Origin: an uncultured Verrucomicrobiota bacterium
Lineage (GTDB): Bacteria > Verrucomicrobiota > Kiritimatiellia > CAJWTS01
NCBI GenBank assembly: GCA_913047795.1
Contig: CAJWTS010000009.1
Coordinates: 1 to 64,000, forward strand
DNA: 64,000 nucleotides
Direction of reading: 5' to 3'
In this document: in pieces, positions 18,868-28,726 of the stretch
Layout of the letters: every line of letters starts with the position of its first letter
Position numbering within the stretch: the stretch's first letter is position 1
Position numbers and translations under genes: made by a program
Notes under the pieces: generated by a model
What the model was told of the DNA's origin: nothing
Databases searched by the model: none
What the model saw: only the letters and a program-made list of their open reading frames with translations

Positions 18868-19980
18868 CTAGTCATTCATTGTAATAGCATAGTTGAGAAA
18901 ATCGTTCGGGTTTCCTGCGTTCCCGGACTCCGCAGCGCGAATCACGTTATACATTTCGCGAGCCGTAACGTAGTGCAACCGCGCTCCCCATGCGGAGACC
19001 GCCTCCTGCAGCAGCCGATGCAGGTTCAACATCCGGTCGCCAAGCAGCACCGACATGCTGTCCTCCAGACACCCGTGTGTATGCAGTTTAATGAAAACCC
19101 ATTCAGGACGCTCACGGACATGAATTCTCTGTTCGAGCCAGCGCTTGATGCGACCCGTCGTGGGCGGGTTCACGCCCGTAATCTCTCCGTTCTCGATCCG
19201 GGGCAGAATCCCCCATTTCGGCCGGGACCAGTTCAAAGCGAGTGGCCCCTGCACCAACATGAGTTCGTCATCCATGCCGCCTGGCCCACCGACCGTGACT
19301 GCCCGGCCCGCGTCGTGCCCGCGTGGCGCCCCGGGTCTGTCACGCGCATAGTAGATCGAATTGACCGTGCGGGGCTGTGTCGGCGAAGGTACAGATGGAA
19401 AAGTGAAATCGGCATAACATCCGGTTGACCGCAGAATGCTCAATTCCTCGTTTACTCCGCACCAATCTCCGTCTGGTCGCGAATTGCACAGCGCCCAGTT
19501 GCCATGTACGAATCCATAGCGTGTTGCCCCCGCCCGGTCGGACCCGAGCAGCCCATGCTCGTTGTGTAGTCGATCGCGAAACGTCGTCAGCTTGTGCCGG
19601 AGTCCATCGGCTGTGTCGTGACGGTGATGCAGATGGACCTCAACTTCGCCGAAGCCTTCCCGGCAGAACCCGGCGAGCAGATCCAGGCATTCGGCATCAT
19701 ACTCTTCTTCCGGATAAAAAAACGTATGGCGCGGACAACGTCCCTCGTCGTCCCGCCATGCCGCGAAGACCGCTTGATAGGCCGCACACCATTGCCGCAC
19801 AATCGCGACCGCCTCATCGCGCGCGACATCGCCACGAAACGGCTCATAGTGGTCAGCTACGCAGAACATAACGTGACCGCCCTCCAGGTTCCCACCGGGC
19901 CGTGCGCGCACGGAGCGCAGGTAGCCCGGCAGCCATCTGTCCATGGCCTTGTACACCGCTACCTGCTCGTGCGCTTCCAC
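18868..19980 (-). CDS. Polysaccharide-deacetylase-like protein
   Basis: A 370-residue protein with no signal peptide. It shows glycoside hydrolase/deacetylase-superfamily features: an early acidic/His motif VADHYEPFRGD, the metal-site-like EVHLHHRHDT (about 130-140) and a later WVFIKLHTHGCLED. These suggest a (beta/alpha)-barrel hydrolase acting on an N- or O-acyl sugar. The open frame begins at a GTG (19980) overlapping the previous stop by 22 bp; an ATG at 19944 (MDRWLPGYL) would remove the overlap and is equally plausible. It follows the GT2 enzyme closely and is the last gene of the glycan cluster. Confidence 0.7.
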   Translation of the reverse strand: MEAHEQVAVYKAMDRWLPGYLRSVRARPGGNLEGGHVMFCVADHYEPFRGDVARDEAVAIVRQWCAAYQAVFAAWRDDEGRCPRHTFFYPEEEYDAECLDLLAGFCREGFGEVEVHLHHRHDTADGLRHKLTTFRDRLHNEHGLLGSDRAGATRYGFVHGNWALCNSRPDGDWCGVNEELSILRSTGCYADFTFPSVPSPTQPRTVNSIYYARDRPGAPRGHDAGRAVTVGGPGGMDDELMLVQGPLALNWSRPKWGILPRIENGEITGVNPPTTGRIKRWLEQRIHVRERPEWVFIKLHTHGCLEDSMSVLLGDRMLNLHRLLQEAVSAWGARLHYVTAREMYNVIRAAESGNAGNPNDFLNYAITMND

Positions 19981-21128
19981 TTACCCGTTAGATCGCCACG
20001 ACAATACCTCGCGAAGCCGAAGAGCAGCGCAAGCTGCATCGTAAAGAAATAGAGGCATCCCGTCGGAATGGCAAACCCGGGAAGGCGACGTCCACGCGCG
20101 AAGAACCCGACCATCGCAAGGATCAGTATCGGCACACCGAATACCAGGTGGAATCGGGCAATTGGCGTCCCATGTTGCCAGCCGATCCAATAGGTCAACG
20201 CGTCCAGGAGAAGAAGGATCAGCAGGTGCGGCGTAAGCCAGCGCAGGACCTTGTGCGACCAGAACATCCAGGCAAAAATTCCTAACCGCGGGGACAGGGA
20301 TCGCCGACAGAGGTGAAGCGCCTGGAAATCGCCGGCCCCGATTCGGACGCGCCGCCCCCACTCGTCGCTTACTGACGCCGGCATCTCTTCGTGCGCCACG
20401 GCGTCGTGATCATAAATCATGCGACGGCCCTGTTCACGAACCTTCATGCCAATCACAAGATCGTCCACAATCGTATTCGCCGGTATGTCGTTCCAGAACA
20501 GTTCGCGGCGAATGGCGTAGATGGCGCCATTTGCGCCCAGACAGGAATCCAGACGACTTTCCAGAATTTTGAATCGCGTTTCCCATCGCCAGTACAACCC
20601 TTCATCCGTATCGCTGCCGTCGTGCTCGCGAAGAACCAATCGTCCGCAAACACCGCCGATGCCTGCATCTTCAAAATGCCGAACCAATAGACGCAGCGCA
20701 TTCGGTTCGAACTCGGTATTGGCATCGGTAAATACGAGTAGCGGCTCCCGGCAGTCCGCAACGAGATCGCGCAAGACCCCGATCTTGCCACGCTGCTCGT
20801 CAAAGATACGCGCGTGTATCCGGGCATCGGCGGCGGCCAGCGACCGAACGATCTCGGCCGTGCGATCATGCGAGCCGTCGACACCGATGTAGATCGCAAG
20901 GCGGTCGCCGGGATAATCGGATGCCAACAGGTTCCGGACACGGTCCTCAATGTGGGTCTCTTCGTTGTGCGCGGCGATCAGCACGCCGAGCGCAGGCGTC
21001 GAATCGGCGGTCCCGGAGGCGGCATCACGCCGGGATGCGGCGCCAAAGAGCGAAATCAAGACCGGGTAGGCCAACCATGTATAGGCCAGCAAACAAAAGG
21101 CGAACAACACAACCACATCAATAAACAT
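19959..21128 (-). CDS. Membrane glycosyltransferase family 2
   Basis: A 389-residue GT2. An N-terminal TM (about 1-20) is followed by a GT-A domain with GVLIAAHNEETHI, the nucleotide-binding GVDGSHDRT and the DxD-like VFTDANTE. A Q/R-x-x-R-W-like segment follows (WGRRVRIGAGDFQAL). Three C-terminal TM segments lie at about 285-370. This layout fits processive or polyprenyl-linked GT2 enzymes such as poly-GlcNAc or exopolysaccharide synthases. It starts 12 bp after the acetyltransferase stop. Confidence 0.9.
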   Translation of the reverse strand: MFIDVVVLFAFCLLAYTWLAYPVLISLFGAASRRDAASGTADSTPALGVLIAAHNEETHIEDRVRNLLASDYPGDRLAIYIGVDGSHDRTAEIVRSLAAADARIHARIFDEQRGKIGVLRDLVADCREPLLVFTDANTEFEPNALRLLVRHFEDAGIGGVCGRLVLREHDGSDTDEGLYWRWETRFKILESRLDSCLGANGAIYAIRRELFWNDIPANTIVDDLVIGMKVREQGRRMIYDHDAVAHEEMPASVSDEWGRRVRIGAGDFQALHLCRRSLSPRLGIFAWMFWSHKVLRWLTPHLLILLLLDALTYWIGWQHGTPIARFHLVFGVPILILAMVGFFARGRRLPGFAIPTGCLYFFTMQLALLFGFARYCRGDLTGKWKRTSR

Positions 21129-21140
21129 GGTCCGCCAATC

Positions 21141-21689
21141 TCAGGACGTGTCCGCGTCATGCATCTTAACAACCTTGGCGGGAATCCCGACGGCGGTGGC
21201 GCCCGCGGGTATCTCATCCAACACGACGGCATTCGCCCCGATCCTGGCGCCGTCGCCGATGCACGCTTTGCCGATAATCTTGGCGCCGGCACCGACGAAG
21301 ACGTTATCCCCGACACAGGGAACCGCGCCCGCTTCAGCGCCGATCGTCACGCCGTGCTCCAACTTGACATCACAACCACCCACCACCGCTGTATTGATCA
21401 CCACACCGCGACTGTGAATCAAGACGAACCCGGGTCCGAACCATGCGCCGCGCCCAATCGTGCAGCCGCCGAACACGACGTTAATCTTGTTGAAGATCAT
21501 CGCGAACGGCGTCAATCGCAGGCGGTGGGACGCCTGCATCAAACGATATACAATCATCGCGAAGGTGCCGTCGGTGACCAGCGCCTTCAACAGGTTCCGC
21601 CGCGACAATCCACCGTAAAGCCAGATGGCTTTCGCCCGTAGATCCGACGCGATCAGAGCAAACAGACCCTCAGCCGACCCAGACGTCAT
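21141..21689 (-). CDS. Serine-acetyltransferase-like hexapeptide acyltransferase
   Basis: A 182-residue left-handed beta-helix enzyme. The CysE-like helix (about 70-175) has repeated I-G-x-G/A rungs such as TIGRGAWFGPGFVLIHSRG, the catalytic-type His in FVLIHSRGVV and the terminal VGIPAKVV. The N-terminal part is too short for true CysE, and the context indicates O- or N-acetylation of a sugar. The ATG at 21689 is preceded by GAGGAGGAG about 5 bases upstream, an excellent ribosome-binding site, and overlaps the carbamoyltransferase end by 20 bp. Confidence 0.88.
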   Translation of the reverse strand: MTSGSAEGLFALIASDLRAKAIWLYGGLSRRNLLKALVTDGTFAMIVYRLMQASHRLRLTPFAMIFNKINVVFGGCTIGRGAWFGPGFVLIHSRGVVINTAVVGGCDVKLEHGVTIGAEAGAVPCVGDNVFVGAGAKIIGKACIGDGARIGANAVVLDEIPAGATAVGIPAKVVKMHDADTS

Positions 21690-23472
21690 CGATCTCCTCC
21701 TCAACATAGTCATCGGTGCCCTCTATCTGATCGCCTCGCACGAGATAGTTTCCAATCGCCAGGTTTCCAAGGTGACCAAGTTTGAAGGCCCGCACGGCAT
21801 CATAGGGACTACAGACAATCGGCTCCTCATGAATATTGAAGCTCGTATTGATAATCGACGAGAGCCCCGTTAGCGCCTGGTATTCCTTGATCACTTTCCA
21901 ATAGCTCGCATTGGAGGCTTCGCTCACCAATTGCGGCCGGGCGGTGCCGTCGACATGCACGACGGCCGGGCACTTAGCCTTCATCTCATCGTGGCAATCA
22001 TACGTGATCGTCATGAATTCTGCCGGGTACGTGCACCGCTTCTCGTTGATGTAGTTCTTATCGGCCTCCTCACGCAAGGTGCTGGGCGCAAAGGGCATGA
22101 ACTCTGTGCGTCGAAGTTTTTCGTTCAGCCAGTCGTTTACACTTGGATCCGTCGGCTGGTAGAGAATCGAACGATTGCCCAGTGCCCGCGGCCCGAATTC
22201 CATACGCCCGTGGAAGCGCGCCACGACTTCCCCGTCGGCCAATGTTCGTGCGATCACGCTCTCGATATCATCGTGGAATTCGTAGACCAGCTTGGCCTCG
22301 TCCAGAGCCGCCTGGATCTCATCGTTCGAATACGACGGACCCCAGTATACATCGTCAATCCTTGTCGGCTCATAACCCGCTCCGCTGCGCTTTCGCTCCT
22401 GGGCGTATACATGCAGGGCCCCGCCGACGGCCAGACCACCATCGCCCATGGCCGGAAAAACAAACACCGAGGAGACGCCGTCCGTCTCAAGCACCTCCTG
22501 GTTGACACGAACGTTGGCGAAGAAGCCACCGGCGAGACACACATCACCAACGCCGGTGCGCTCAACCCAGAAGCGAACCAGTTCGGAGGTCACGTCTTCG
22601 ACGCGCTTCTGCAGGCCCGCCGAAATATCCTCGCGCGAGACGCCATCGAATGCCGGTTCAAAAACATGACTCCATATCTCAGGGAACGGGACAATTTCAG
22701 GATGCGGCGGATAGTAGAATCGATCATTGTACGGGGCGACAATCGTTCCGTTCCGCGCCTGGATTAATCCGGCGTAGAAATCGTACGTACGCTGCGGATC
22801 CCCAAAGGCGGCCAGGCCGGTGATTTTTCCCTCGTGACGTGTGGCCTTGTAACCCAGGCCTACCGTCACGGTCGTATATAGAATGCCGATGCTGTAGTTT
22901 CGTACGATCTCCGTCAGCGGCGTCAGTTCCCCATCGCGCCCGACATAGACGGCCGCACTCAGGCCGTCGCCCTGCCCGTCCGCCGTGATGATCAGCGCGT
23001 CACGCTTGCCGGATGTGTAGTAGGCCGATGCAGCGTGCGAAAAATGGTGATCCAACCAATGAACCCTGATTCCGCCCAGACCCATCTCCGCGACCCAGCG
23101 CCGGATTCTCCGCCGACGAATCCAATTGAAATAGTAGGCGTAGAGAAAGCTGAGCGGTCCCCATTTCTGCCAGCGCCGCACGAAGAACAGCATCCAGCGC
23201 CATCGCGGACAACGCACAAAAGTGTCTTTCAAAATCCGAAACAACAGTTTGCCCGGCGGACAAAGCGTGATGGCGATGTGGTCGACGGTCTCCGCCGTCG
23301 CGCCCGACTCCTGCAGGACATATCGCAAGCTATGCTCCGGCATGCCATGCAACCGGCCGTCGTGCATCTTGATCCGCGAAAAACGCTCCTCTTCGGCTGC
23401 AGCGACAACCCGCCCATCATCGACAACGCACGCGCTGCAATTATGCCCTTCGTATATGCCGATAATTCTCAT
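21670..23472 (-). CDS. NodU/TobZ-family O-carbamoyltransferase
   Basis: A 600-residue carbamoyltransferase using carbamoyl phosphate and ATP to carbamoylate a sugar hydroxyl. The Kae1-like N-terminal part shows GIYEGHNCSACVV, AAEEERFSRIK and the metal-binding HHFSHAASAYY. The C-terminal part has FHGRMEFGPRALGNRSIL and NTSFNIHEEPIVCSPYDA. All hallmark motifs are present and the length is normal. Many family members start directly with the MRIIGIYEGHN-type strand, so the ATG at 23472 is preferred over an upstream GTG at 23499. It implies a carbamoylated residue in the glycan. Confidence 0.94.
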   Translation of the reverse strand: MRIIGIYEGHNCSACVVDDGRVVAAAEEERFSRIKMHDGRLHGMPEHSLRYVLQESGATAETVDHIAITLCPPGKLLFRILKDTFVRCPRWRWMLFFVRRWQKWGPLSFLYAYYFNWIRRRRIRRWVAEMGLGGIRVHWLDHHFSHAASAYYTSGKRDALIITADGQGDGLSAAVYVGRDGELTPLTEIVRNYSIGILYTTVTVGLGYKATRHEGKITGLAAFGDPQRTYDFYAGLIQARNGTIVAPYNDRFYYPPHPEIVPFPEIWSHVFEPAFDGVSREDISAGLQKRVEDVTSELVRFWVERTGVGDVCLAGGFFANVRVNQEVLETDGVSSVFVFPAMGDGGLAVGGALHVYAQERKRSGAGYEPTRIDDVYWGPSYSNDEIQAALDEAKLVYEFHDDIESVIARTLADGEVVARFHGRMEFGPRALGNRSILYQPTDPSVNDWLNEKLRRTEFMPFAPSTLREEADKNYINEKRCTYPAEFMTITYDCHDEMKAKCPAVVHVDGTARPQLVSEASNASYWKVIKEYQALTGLSSIINTSFNIHEEPIVCSPYDAVRAFKLGHLGNLAIGNYLVRGDQIEGTDDYVEEEIDDVWVG

Positions 23473-23504
23473 GAATTTCGTGTGGGATCGAGAATCCACA
23501 CACC

Positions 23505-24689
23505 TTACCCGCCGGGTGCGCGTTGAACAACTTCAACAATCTCCCTTGTCTTGGCCTCCCACGTCTCACCCACAACGGCATCGCTGATTCGCCGTCGAAA
23601 GTCAGCATCGGGCGGCGACTCCGTGCGCCGTCGCAGCGCTGCGATGAAACCGTCCGCGTCCGAGGCAACGTCGACAAACGAGTCCTCTTCCCCGCCCGCC
23701 GATATCCGCGCATAGGGTTCCACTTCGGGCAGCGCCGTGGAAACCACCGGACACCCGGCCGCCAGCATCTCGCGTAGCTTGATCGGATTCACGGCGCGTG
23801 TCAGTTCGTTGACAACGAAGGGTATGGTCCCGACATCAAAATGCGCGATGTATGCCGGCAATTCATCGAATGGACGCGGACCCAGCAAGTGCACGTTCGG
23901 CTCGCGCGCCAGGCGATCCACGTTCACATCCGCGCGACCAATCAGCAGGAAGTGGCGATCCGGCAACTCGCGCGCCGCGCGGCAAATCAAGTCCTGGTCC
24001 AACCATTCTGAGAGTAATCCAAAGAAGCCCACGATCGCACCGGAGGGCAGGTCGGGCGGACGCTTCGCGGCGTCCAGGCCGGCGGCGAAGTTCGCATGAT
24101 TCACGCCGTGCATGACCAGGCTGACACGGTCATGCCGCGTCCGACAATGCTTGTATAGATCTGTCGAGCTGGCGATCACGGCGTCGGAATAGCGACAACA
24201 AGCGGCGTCCGCGGCGTCCATCAGTTCGGAATCATACATATCGAAGGCCGACCAACGGTCGACACAATGATAGATCACCTTGCCGCGCCACCCGCGCATG
24301 GCCTCGGCCAGCACAGGCACATAGTTGATCAGCACGGGAGTCCTGAACGATAATCGCCGGGCCACACGCGACGCACGGACACGACACATCATTCCGTTCA
24401 GGCGCCTCACCCAGGCTGACGACGGAATTGGAAGCAGCAACGGCGTCAGAACGTGAATCTCTCCGTCAACCTTCCCCGGAGCCCGTCGCGCACCGGCAAA
24501 CGCCTTGCGCAGCTTATCAACGATGCGCGACCGATCGGAACTCGATCCGAGACTCGGCTTCCGCATGCCGGCGCCCTCCACCCATAGGACACGATGGCCC
24601 ATGCGCGCCAACTCGAAGGCAATCTGGTGCTTGCTCGTGGGGTTATCGTGGCTGGCCTGCCACGCGTTCGCGATGATGACGACATCCAT
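23505..24689 (-). CDS. Glycosyltransferase, GT4-like (GT-B fold)
   Basis: A 394-residue GT-B enzyme without TM segments. The N-terminal Rossmann half has a WcaI-like opening (VVIIANAWQ... SKHQIAFELARMGHRVLWVE). The C-terminal half has VGFFGLLSEWLDQDLI, HLLGPRPFDELPAYI and the donor-site element NPIKLREMLAAGCPVVST. A rare feature is an invariant-looking YHCVDRWSAFD segment at about 145. It begins at an ATG 23 bp after the neighbouring stop. Confidence 0.9.
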   Translation of the reverse strand: MDVVIIANAWQASHDNPTSKHQIAFELARMGHRVLWVEGAGMRKPSLGSSSDRSRIVDKLRKAFAGARRAPGKVDGEIHVLTPLLLPIPSSAWVRRLNGMMCRVRASRVARRLSFRTPVLINYVPVLAEAMRGWRGKVIYHCVDRWSAFDMYDSELMDAADAACCRYSDAVIASSTDLYKHCRTRHDRVSLVMHGVNHANFAAGLDAAKRPPDLPSGAIVGFFGLLSEWLDQDLICRAARELPDRHFLLIGRADVNVDRLAREPNVHLLGPRPFDELPAYIAHFDVGTIPFVVNELTRAVNPIKLREMLAAGCPVVSTALPEVEPYARISAGGEEDSFVDVASDADGFIAALRRRTESPPDADFRRRISDAVVGETWEAKTREIVEVVQRAPGG

Positions 24690-24712
24690 GCTTGGGTTCA
24701 ACGGTTTACAGT

Positions 24713-25687
24713 TTACGCCTCAACCTTTACCGGATCGAACGGTTGAGGATTGAGAAAAAATTTGCGGCGGACCCGGTATTCGATCTGGCCGATCAGGCGC
24801 ATGAGCGAATGGAGCGGGTGCAGACGTAACTCAGGCGGCGATACCATCGGCAAGGCGTCGTCCCGCTTCCAGGCGCTAATGGGGCACGCGGATAGACGGC
24901 TATCGTTCCCCAGTAAACGGATCAGGCTCTCGAGCCGACGACAATTCTTCTGGATGTAGGCGGTGCCGCTTCGCGTCCGGTAAAAAAATTCCCGGGGATG
25001 GGTCAGGATTGTCGCGGCCGCATATCCGGCCCCGGCCATGCGACGCAGGGCATCCTTCATCTCCAGGGATCCGAGCGCACAAATCTCCAGGTGGCGGTAC
25101 GGTCCATCGGCCCAGGGGATTGGACTGCGCAGCACATTCACCGGTAAATCCACAATGCCCTCCCAGGCCGCCGCATCGTTCCTCACGGCAAAGTGGTCGT
25201 TCAATTGCGACGCGATGGAACTCTTCTGATCCAGGTCCCGATTGGAACTCATGTACAAGTTGTTCGCCTGCATGGCCCTTAGACTATCCACGTTGGCTGC
25301 CAGTGCTCCGGCCCGGAATGCCACAACGTTCTCAACGCCGCAGGCATCGAACATCTCCATCCCGATGCGAATCAGCCGGGTCTGGGTCGCTAGATCCTCG
25401 CGCCAGAACGTGTCTTGCTGGTCGGTGAAGTTGTCGATTTGCGCGACCACCGGATGCAGATGCATCTGCACCTCGTGTCCCTCGGATTGGATGTAGCGGC
25501 AAAGTTCACGAACCGGCTTAACCCCCCAGCGTGTTGCACCCATGATATCAACAAAGAACGTGACCGGCACGCCGTGGTCGTTCGCGACGGCGATGATGTG
25601 GTCGACGCCCTTCCCGTACCCGCGCGCCTCGAGATCGAAGTCGCCGGAATAATAGACGTCGATGTCGACGGTCAGGAAAACGCGCAC
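24713..25687 (-). CDS. Polysaccharide deacetylase (NodB-like)
   Basis: A 324-residue cytoplasmic protein of the carbohydrate esterase 4/deacetylase type. The opening FLTVDIDVYYSGD carries the paired aspartates. EGHEVQMHLHP (about 95) is the metal-binding histidine motif, VVAFRAGALAAN resembles the Arg motif, and ATILTHPREFF near 245 is the terminal His motif. The GTG at 25687 follows the preceding TAG by one base and starts exactly where the family begins; upstream in-frame codons overlap the membrane-protein gene and look non-coding. Second deacetylase-like gene of the cluster (see 18868). Confidence 0.85.
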   Translation of the reverse strand: MRVFLTVDIDVYYSGDFDLEARGYGKGVDHIIAVANDHGVPVTFFVDIMGATRWGVKPVRELCRYIQSEGHEVQMHLHPVVAQIDNFTDQQDTFWREDLATQTRLIRIGMEMFDACGVENVVAFRAGALAANVDSLRAMQANNLYMSSNRDLDQKSSIASQLNDHFAVRNDAAAWEGIVDLPVNVLRSPIPWADGPYRHLEICALGSLEMKDALRRMAGAGYAAATILTHPREFFYRTRSGTAYIQKNCRRLESLIRLLGNDSRLSACPISAWKRDDALPMVSPPELRLHPLHSLMRLIGQIEYRVRRKFFLNPQPFDPVKVEA

Positions 25688-25688
25688 G

Positions 25689-26921
25689 CTATGTTTGTCT
25701 CCGTTTGAGCATACTGATGACACCGATCGCGGCGTGCGGAAGCAGGAAGGGCTCCAGCGGGAACGCAAATCGCATGGACCCGTAGAACATCAGAACCGTC
25801 GCCAGGTTCGTGCCCAACATCGCGATCAGCAAAAACCGAAAGTCGCCGCGCGTCTGTCGCCACGCGGCGCACAGTCCGACCAGGAACGCCGCGTACAGGA
25901 GCCAGCGATAGCAGCACACACCGAGTGATCCCCATCCCGGTTTCCAGGGAATCGGTATGTAGGCGCGAACACATTTGCCCACGAGCAACAAGGGATAACT
26001 GTGCAGGTTGCCCTTGATATAGGCGATCCCGCGGCGAAAATAGTAGTCGTCTGTTTCGTACTCCGATTTCGTCCTGGCCAGATCCGCCATCGGCGTTTCA
26101 CCAGGAATCTGGTTCGGGAAAACCCAGTAACCCCAATAGCCCATGTTGGTGGCAACCACCGGGTTATTGCCGCCGTAGAACGTCTGCCCACGGAGCGTGC
26201 TGAGTACGGGCGCCTCACCGGAGACACGATGGTTGCGCAGAATCCAAACGCATGCAGGCACCAGAAAGATCAGCAACATCGTGACGAGTCGACGGCACTC
26301 GGTTCGCTCGGGCCGTATGCGCGCAACGAGCGCGAGCACGACGACAATCGGCGCCATCAATACAAAATTTGCGCGAACGAGACAGGCGAGTCCGAGCAAT
26401 ACGGCGCCAGCCCACCGCGCCGATTTCGCCGCCAGTAAACAGGCCACACCTGCACCGGTAAGCAACGCGAATAAGGGTTCAGAATCGCCACCAGAGGCAT
26501 AGAACAATGCGGCCGGATGAAGCGCGTACAGCAGGCCGGCAACGAGCGCGGCCAACGGCGCCTGGGTAACCGCGAGCGCAACCGCCCCCGCCGCGACGGC
26601 GGCCATGCTATTTACAAGCATTCCGACAAGCCGCATCAAGAGATCGCGATCCATGGAGGGTGCGATCTTCAGCGCCGCGTAAACTGTCGCGGGCCATCCC
26701 GGCAGCCTTCGCATGGACGGCGTATCCGGCCAGAACGACTCCTTTACGACGTACCCATGCCCGTCCGCCATATTGCCGGCCAGGTGCAGGAAGTAGTGGG
26801 CGTCGCTCTCCATCGGCCGATCGATACCAAACAGGAACCCGACGGCCACATTCAGCCCGAGCGCAACGACGAATACAACGCCGAGCGCGATACCTGTTTT
26901 ATTGAATGCACCGGTCATCAT
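25689..26921 (-). CDS. GT-C membrane glycosyltransferase (PMT/ArnT-like) 1
   Basis: About 410 residues with roughly ten TM segments. The first extracytoplasmic loop has RPMESDAHYFLHLAGN (acidic residues at the usual GT-C catalytic position) and then SMRRLPGWPATVYA, corresponding to the R-x-P-x-x-P loop of ArnT-like enzymes. Such enzymes transfer sugars from polyprenyl phosphate to lipid or protein acceptors outside the inner membrane. ATGs at 26930, 26921 and 26918 are possible. The one at 26921 forms an ATGA overlap with the previous gene, like several other junctions here. Confidence 0.85.
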   Translation of the reverse strand: MMTGAFNKTGIALGVVFVVALGLNVAVGFLFGIDRPMESDAHYFLHLAGNMADGHGYVVKESFWPDTPSMRRLPGWPATVYAALKIAPSMDRDLLMRLVGMLVNSMAAVAAGAVALAVTQAPLAALVAGLLYALHPAALFYASGGDSEPLFALLTGAGVACLLAAKSARWAGAVLLGLACLVRANFVLMAPIVVVLALVARIRPERTECRRLVTMLLIFLVPACVWILRNHRVSGEAPVLSTLRGQTFYGGNNPVVATNMGYWGYWVFPNQIPGETPMADLARTKSEYETDDYYFRRGIAYIKGNLHSYPLLLVGKCVRAYIPIPWKPGWGSLGVCCYRWLLYAAFLVGLCAAWRQTRGDFRFLLIAMLGTNLATVLMFYGSMRFAFPLEPFLLPHAAIGVISMLKRRQT

Positions 26922-28699
26922 TGCTTCCATCGTCGCGGCCGAGTCTGCCGCCAGTTGTCGCCCCAGATCATGCGTGGCCGGGCGAAGCCCATACCGTCGC
27001 GAAACTCATCAATGCTCAGACGGTAGACCATGCTCTCCTTCACCCGATGCTGATCCAGAACACCGAGGCACTCAAAGACAGCCGCCGGGCGACTGCGCGC
27101 CTGGAGATAGACGTAAAACGGCCAATACGACGACTGGAAATGATTCGGATCCAGTATGCCAACGTACACAACGGCATTCGTATCCGCCGTCGCGAGCATC
27201 TCCGAAAGCGATTCGTCGACTTTAAAGTTTTCCAGATAGTAGGTCAGGCCCATCACGGGATAGCCCGAGTAGTTGAGTCCGGCAATGTATACGTGTGCGC
27301 CCTCGCCATGCTCGGCAAGGTACTCGGCCACGGCCTTGAGATTGCTCCGTGGATGCTCGAAGTAGCGGACGGCGGATCCCGCATACGCTGCGCCCATGAA
27401 AATGGCCAGGGTCAGGACCGCGGCACAGTCAAACCATCGGCGCCGGTCGCCCACCAGTCGCAAACCTTCGGTCAACCCTACCGCAAGAATCAAGACGAGC
27501 CCCGGAAGAAAAAACATGTGGTAGCGCACATGCGAGAAGAGGCCTGCTGTGGCTGTCATGGCTATGCTGACCAGGAACGGCACGACCGCAAGCAGAAGCA
27601 TATCCGGCGCGTCGCGCAAAAGTCGCCAGACACCGATGCCAAAAGCTATGAAGCCGGGAATCAGCCAGACCGGGTGCATATCCAGCGCCGTGTACCAATG
27701 AAAGGTATCACCCATAATCGCCCAGATATTTATCGTCCCCTCCTTGCCGGTCACCGTTTCGCCGGCCTGAAAGATCAAGGGGGCGACGACGCTATGCAGG
27801 AGAAAGATGATGTAGAGCCCGACCAGGTGCAGGCCCAGCATACGCAACCGGAACTCCGGCCGCGCCGATGCGCGGTCCGGCGCGCGCGGCGCGGCGATCA
27901 ACGCCACGCCCTGTCCAATCACGAAGACGATGCCGGAAAGATGACAAAGACCTGCCGCAACCAACACGAGCAGGTATCCGACCGCGCGCCACGGCGTCCA
28001 GGCCCGCGTTAGTGCCTGGAGCAGTAGCCACGACAAGAGCACAAAGAAGACGAGCGGAGCATTGCCCTTGGCCATCTGGGAATACCAGATGTGAATGGGG
28101 GTCACGGCCAGAAGGAGGCCGGCCGCCAGTCCCGACCAGGTACCAAATCGCCGCGCGACGACCAGGAACGCCAACGGGGCGGAGGCCGCGCCCAGCACCA
28201 TCGCCGGCAACCGAACGCTCCACTCCGATACACCGGTGACACGCGTGACGAGCCAACTGAGGAGCGAGTGCAACGTATGTGCACTTCCCGACGGATGAAC
28301 GAACGCACGTACCGGTTCCCGCGTGATGATCGATTTCACGAGGAAGACCTCGTCGGACGTGAAACTCGATCCGATCCCGAAAAGGCGGATCGCGAACGCA
28401 GCAACAGTGATAAGTATCAGTCCGAGACGCCACGAAGCATCCCACGGCGGCGGTACGTTCGCAGCCGCGGATTGCGTCGGATCGTGAAAACAGTAGGCAA
28501 TCGATCGCGCATACAGCACGCCGACCACGCATCCCCCGATGAGCATGAACCGCAGAATCGCAAGTCCGGACAAATAGTCGGCGCGATAGACCCGGTACGC
28601 TGACGGCAATACGTGATCGATCAACACTGCGGGCCACACGGATACGGCTCCCAGTCCGAGCGCCACCGCGATGACGCGTATTATCGTTACCGGTTTCAT
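26918..28699 (-). CDS. GT-C membrane glycosyltransferase (PMT/ArnT-like) 2
   Basis: A 593-residue protein with 11-13 predicted TM segments and a soluble C-terminal part (about 460-593). The catalytic loop shows GSSFTSDEVFLVKS with the Asp-Glu pair expected in GT39/GT83 enzymes. A conserved RLPAMVLGAASAPLAF helix and the long loop VRYHMFFLPGLVL follow. The protein looks complete. It is translationally coupled (ATGA) to the next GT-C gene, suggesting two transfer steps with different sugars. Confidence 0.9.
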   Translation of the reverse strand: MKPVTIIRVIAVALGLGAVSVWPAVLIDHVLPSAYRVYRADYLSGLAILRFMLIGGCVVGVLYARSIAYCFHDPTQSAAANVPPPWDASWRLGLILITVAAFAIRLFGIGSSFTSDEVFLVKSIITREPVRAFVHPSGSAHTLHSLLSWLVTRVTGVSEWSVRLPAMVLGAASAPLAFLVVARRFGTWSGLAAGLLLAVTPIHIWYSQMAKGNAPLVFFVLLSWLLLQALTRAWTPWRAVGYLLVLVAAGLCHLSGIVFVIGQGVALIAAPRAPDRASARPEFRLRMLGLHLVGLYIIFLLHSVVAPLIFQAGETVTGKEGTINIWAIMGDTFHWYTALDMHPVWLIPGFIAFGIGVWRLLRDAPDMLLLAVVPFLVSIAMTATAGLFSHVRYHMFFLPGLVLILAVGLTEGLRLVGDRRRWFDCAAVLTLAIFMGAAYAGSAVRYFEHPRSNLKAVAEYLAEHGEGAHVYIAGLNYSGYPVMGLTYYLENFKVDESLSEMLATADTNAVVYVGILDPNHFQSSYWPFYVYLQARSRPAAVFECLGVLDQHRVKESMVYRLSIDEFRDGMGFARPRMIWGDNWRQTRPRRWKQ

Positions 28700-28726
28700 T
28701 CCAACGTCAGCCCCTATTTGCCGCGT

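Noticed and set aside
26906-28012. 368-codon plus-strand frame
   Set aside because: Antisense to the PMT/ArnT-like membrane protein, which has clear TM helices and the catalytic loop.
27792-28637. 281-codon minus-strand frame
   Set aside because: Same strand but another frame inside the GT-C gene; it has an Arg/Cys-rich shadow composition.
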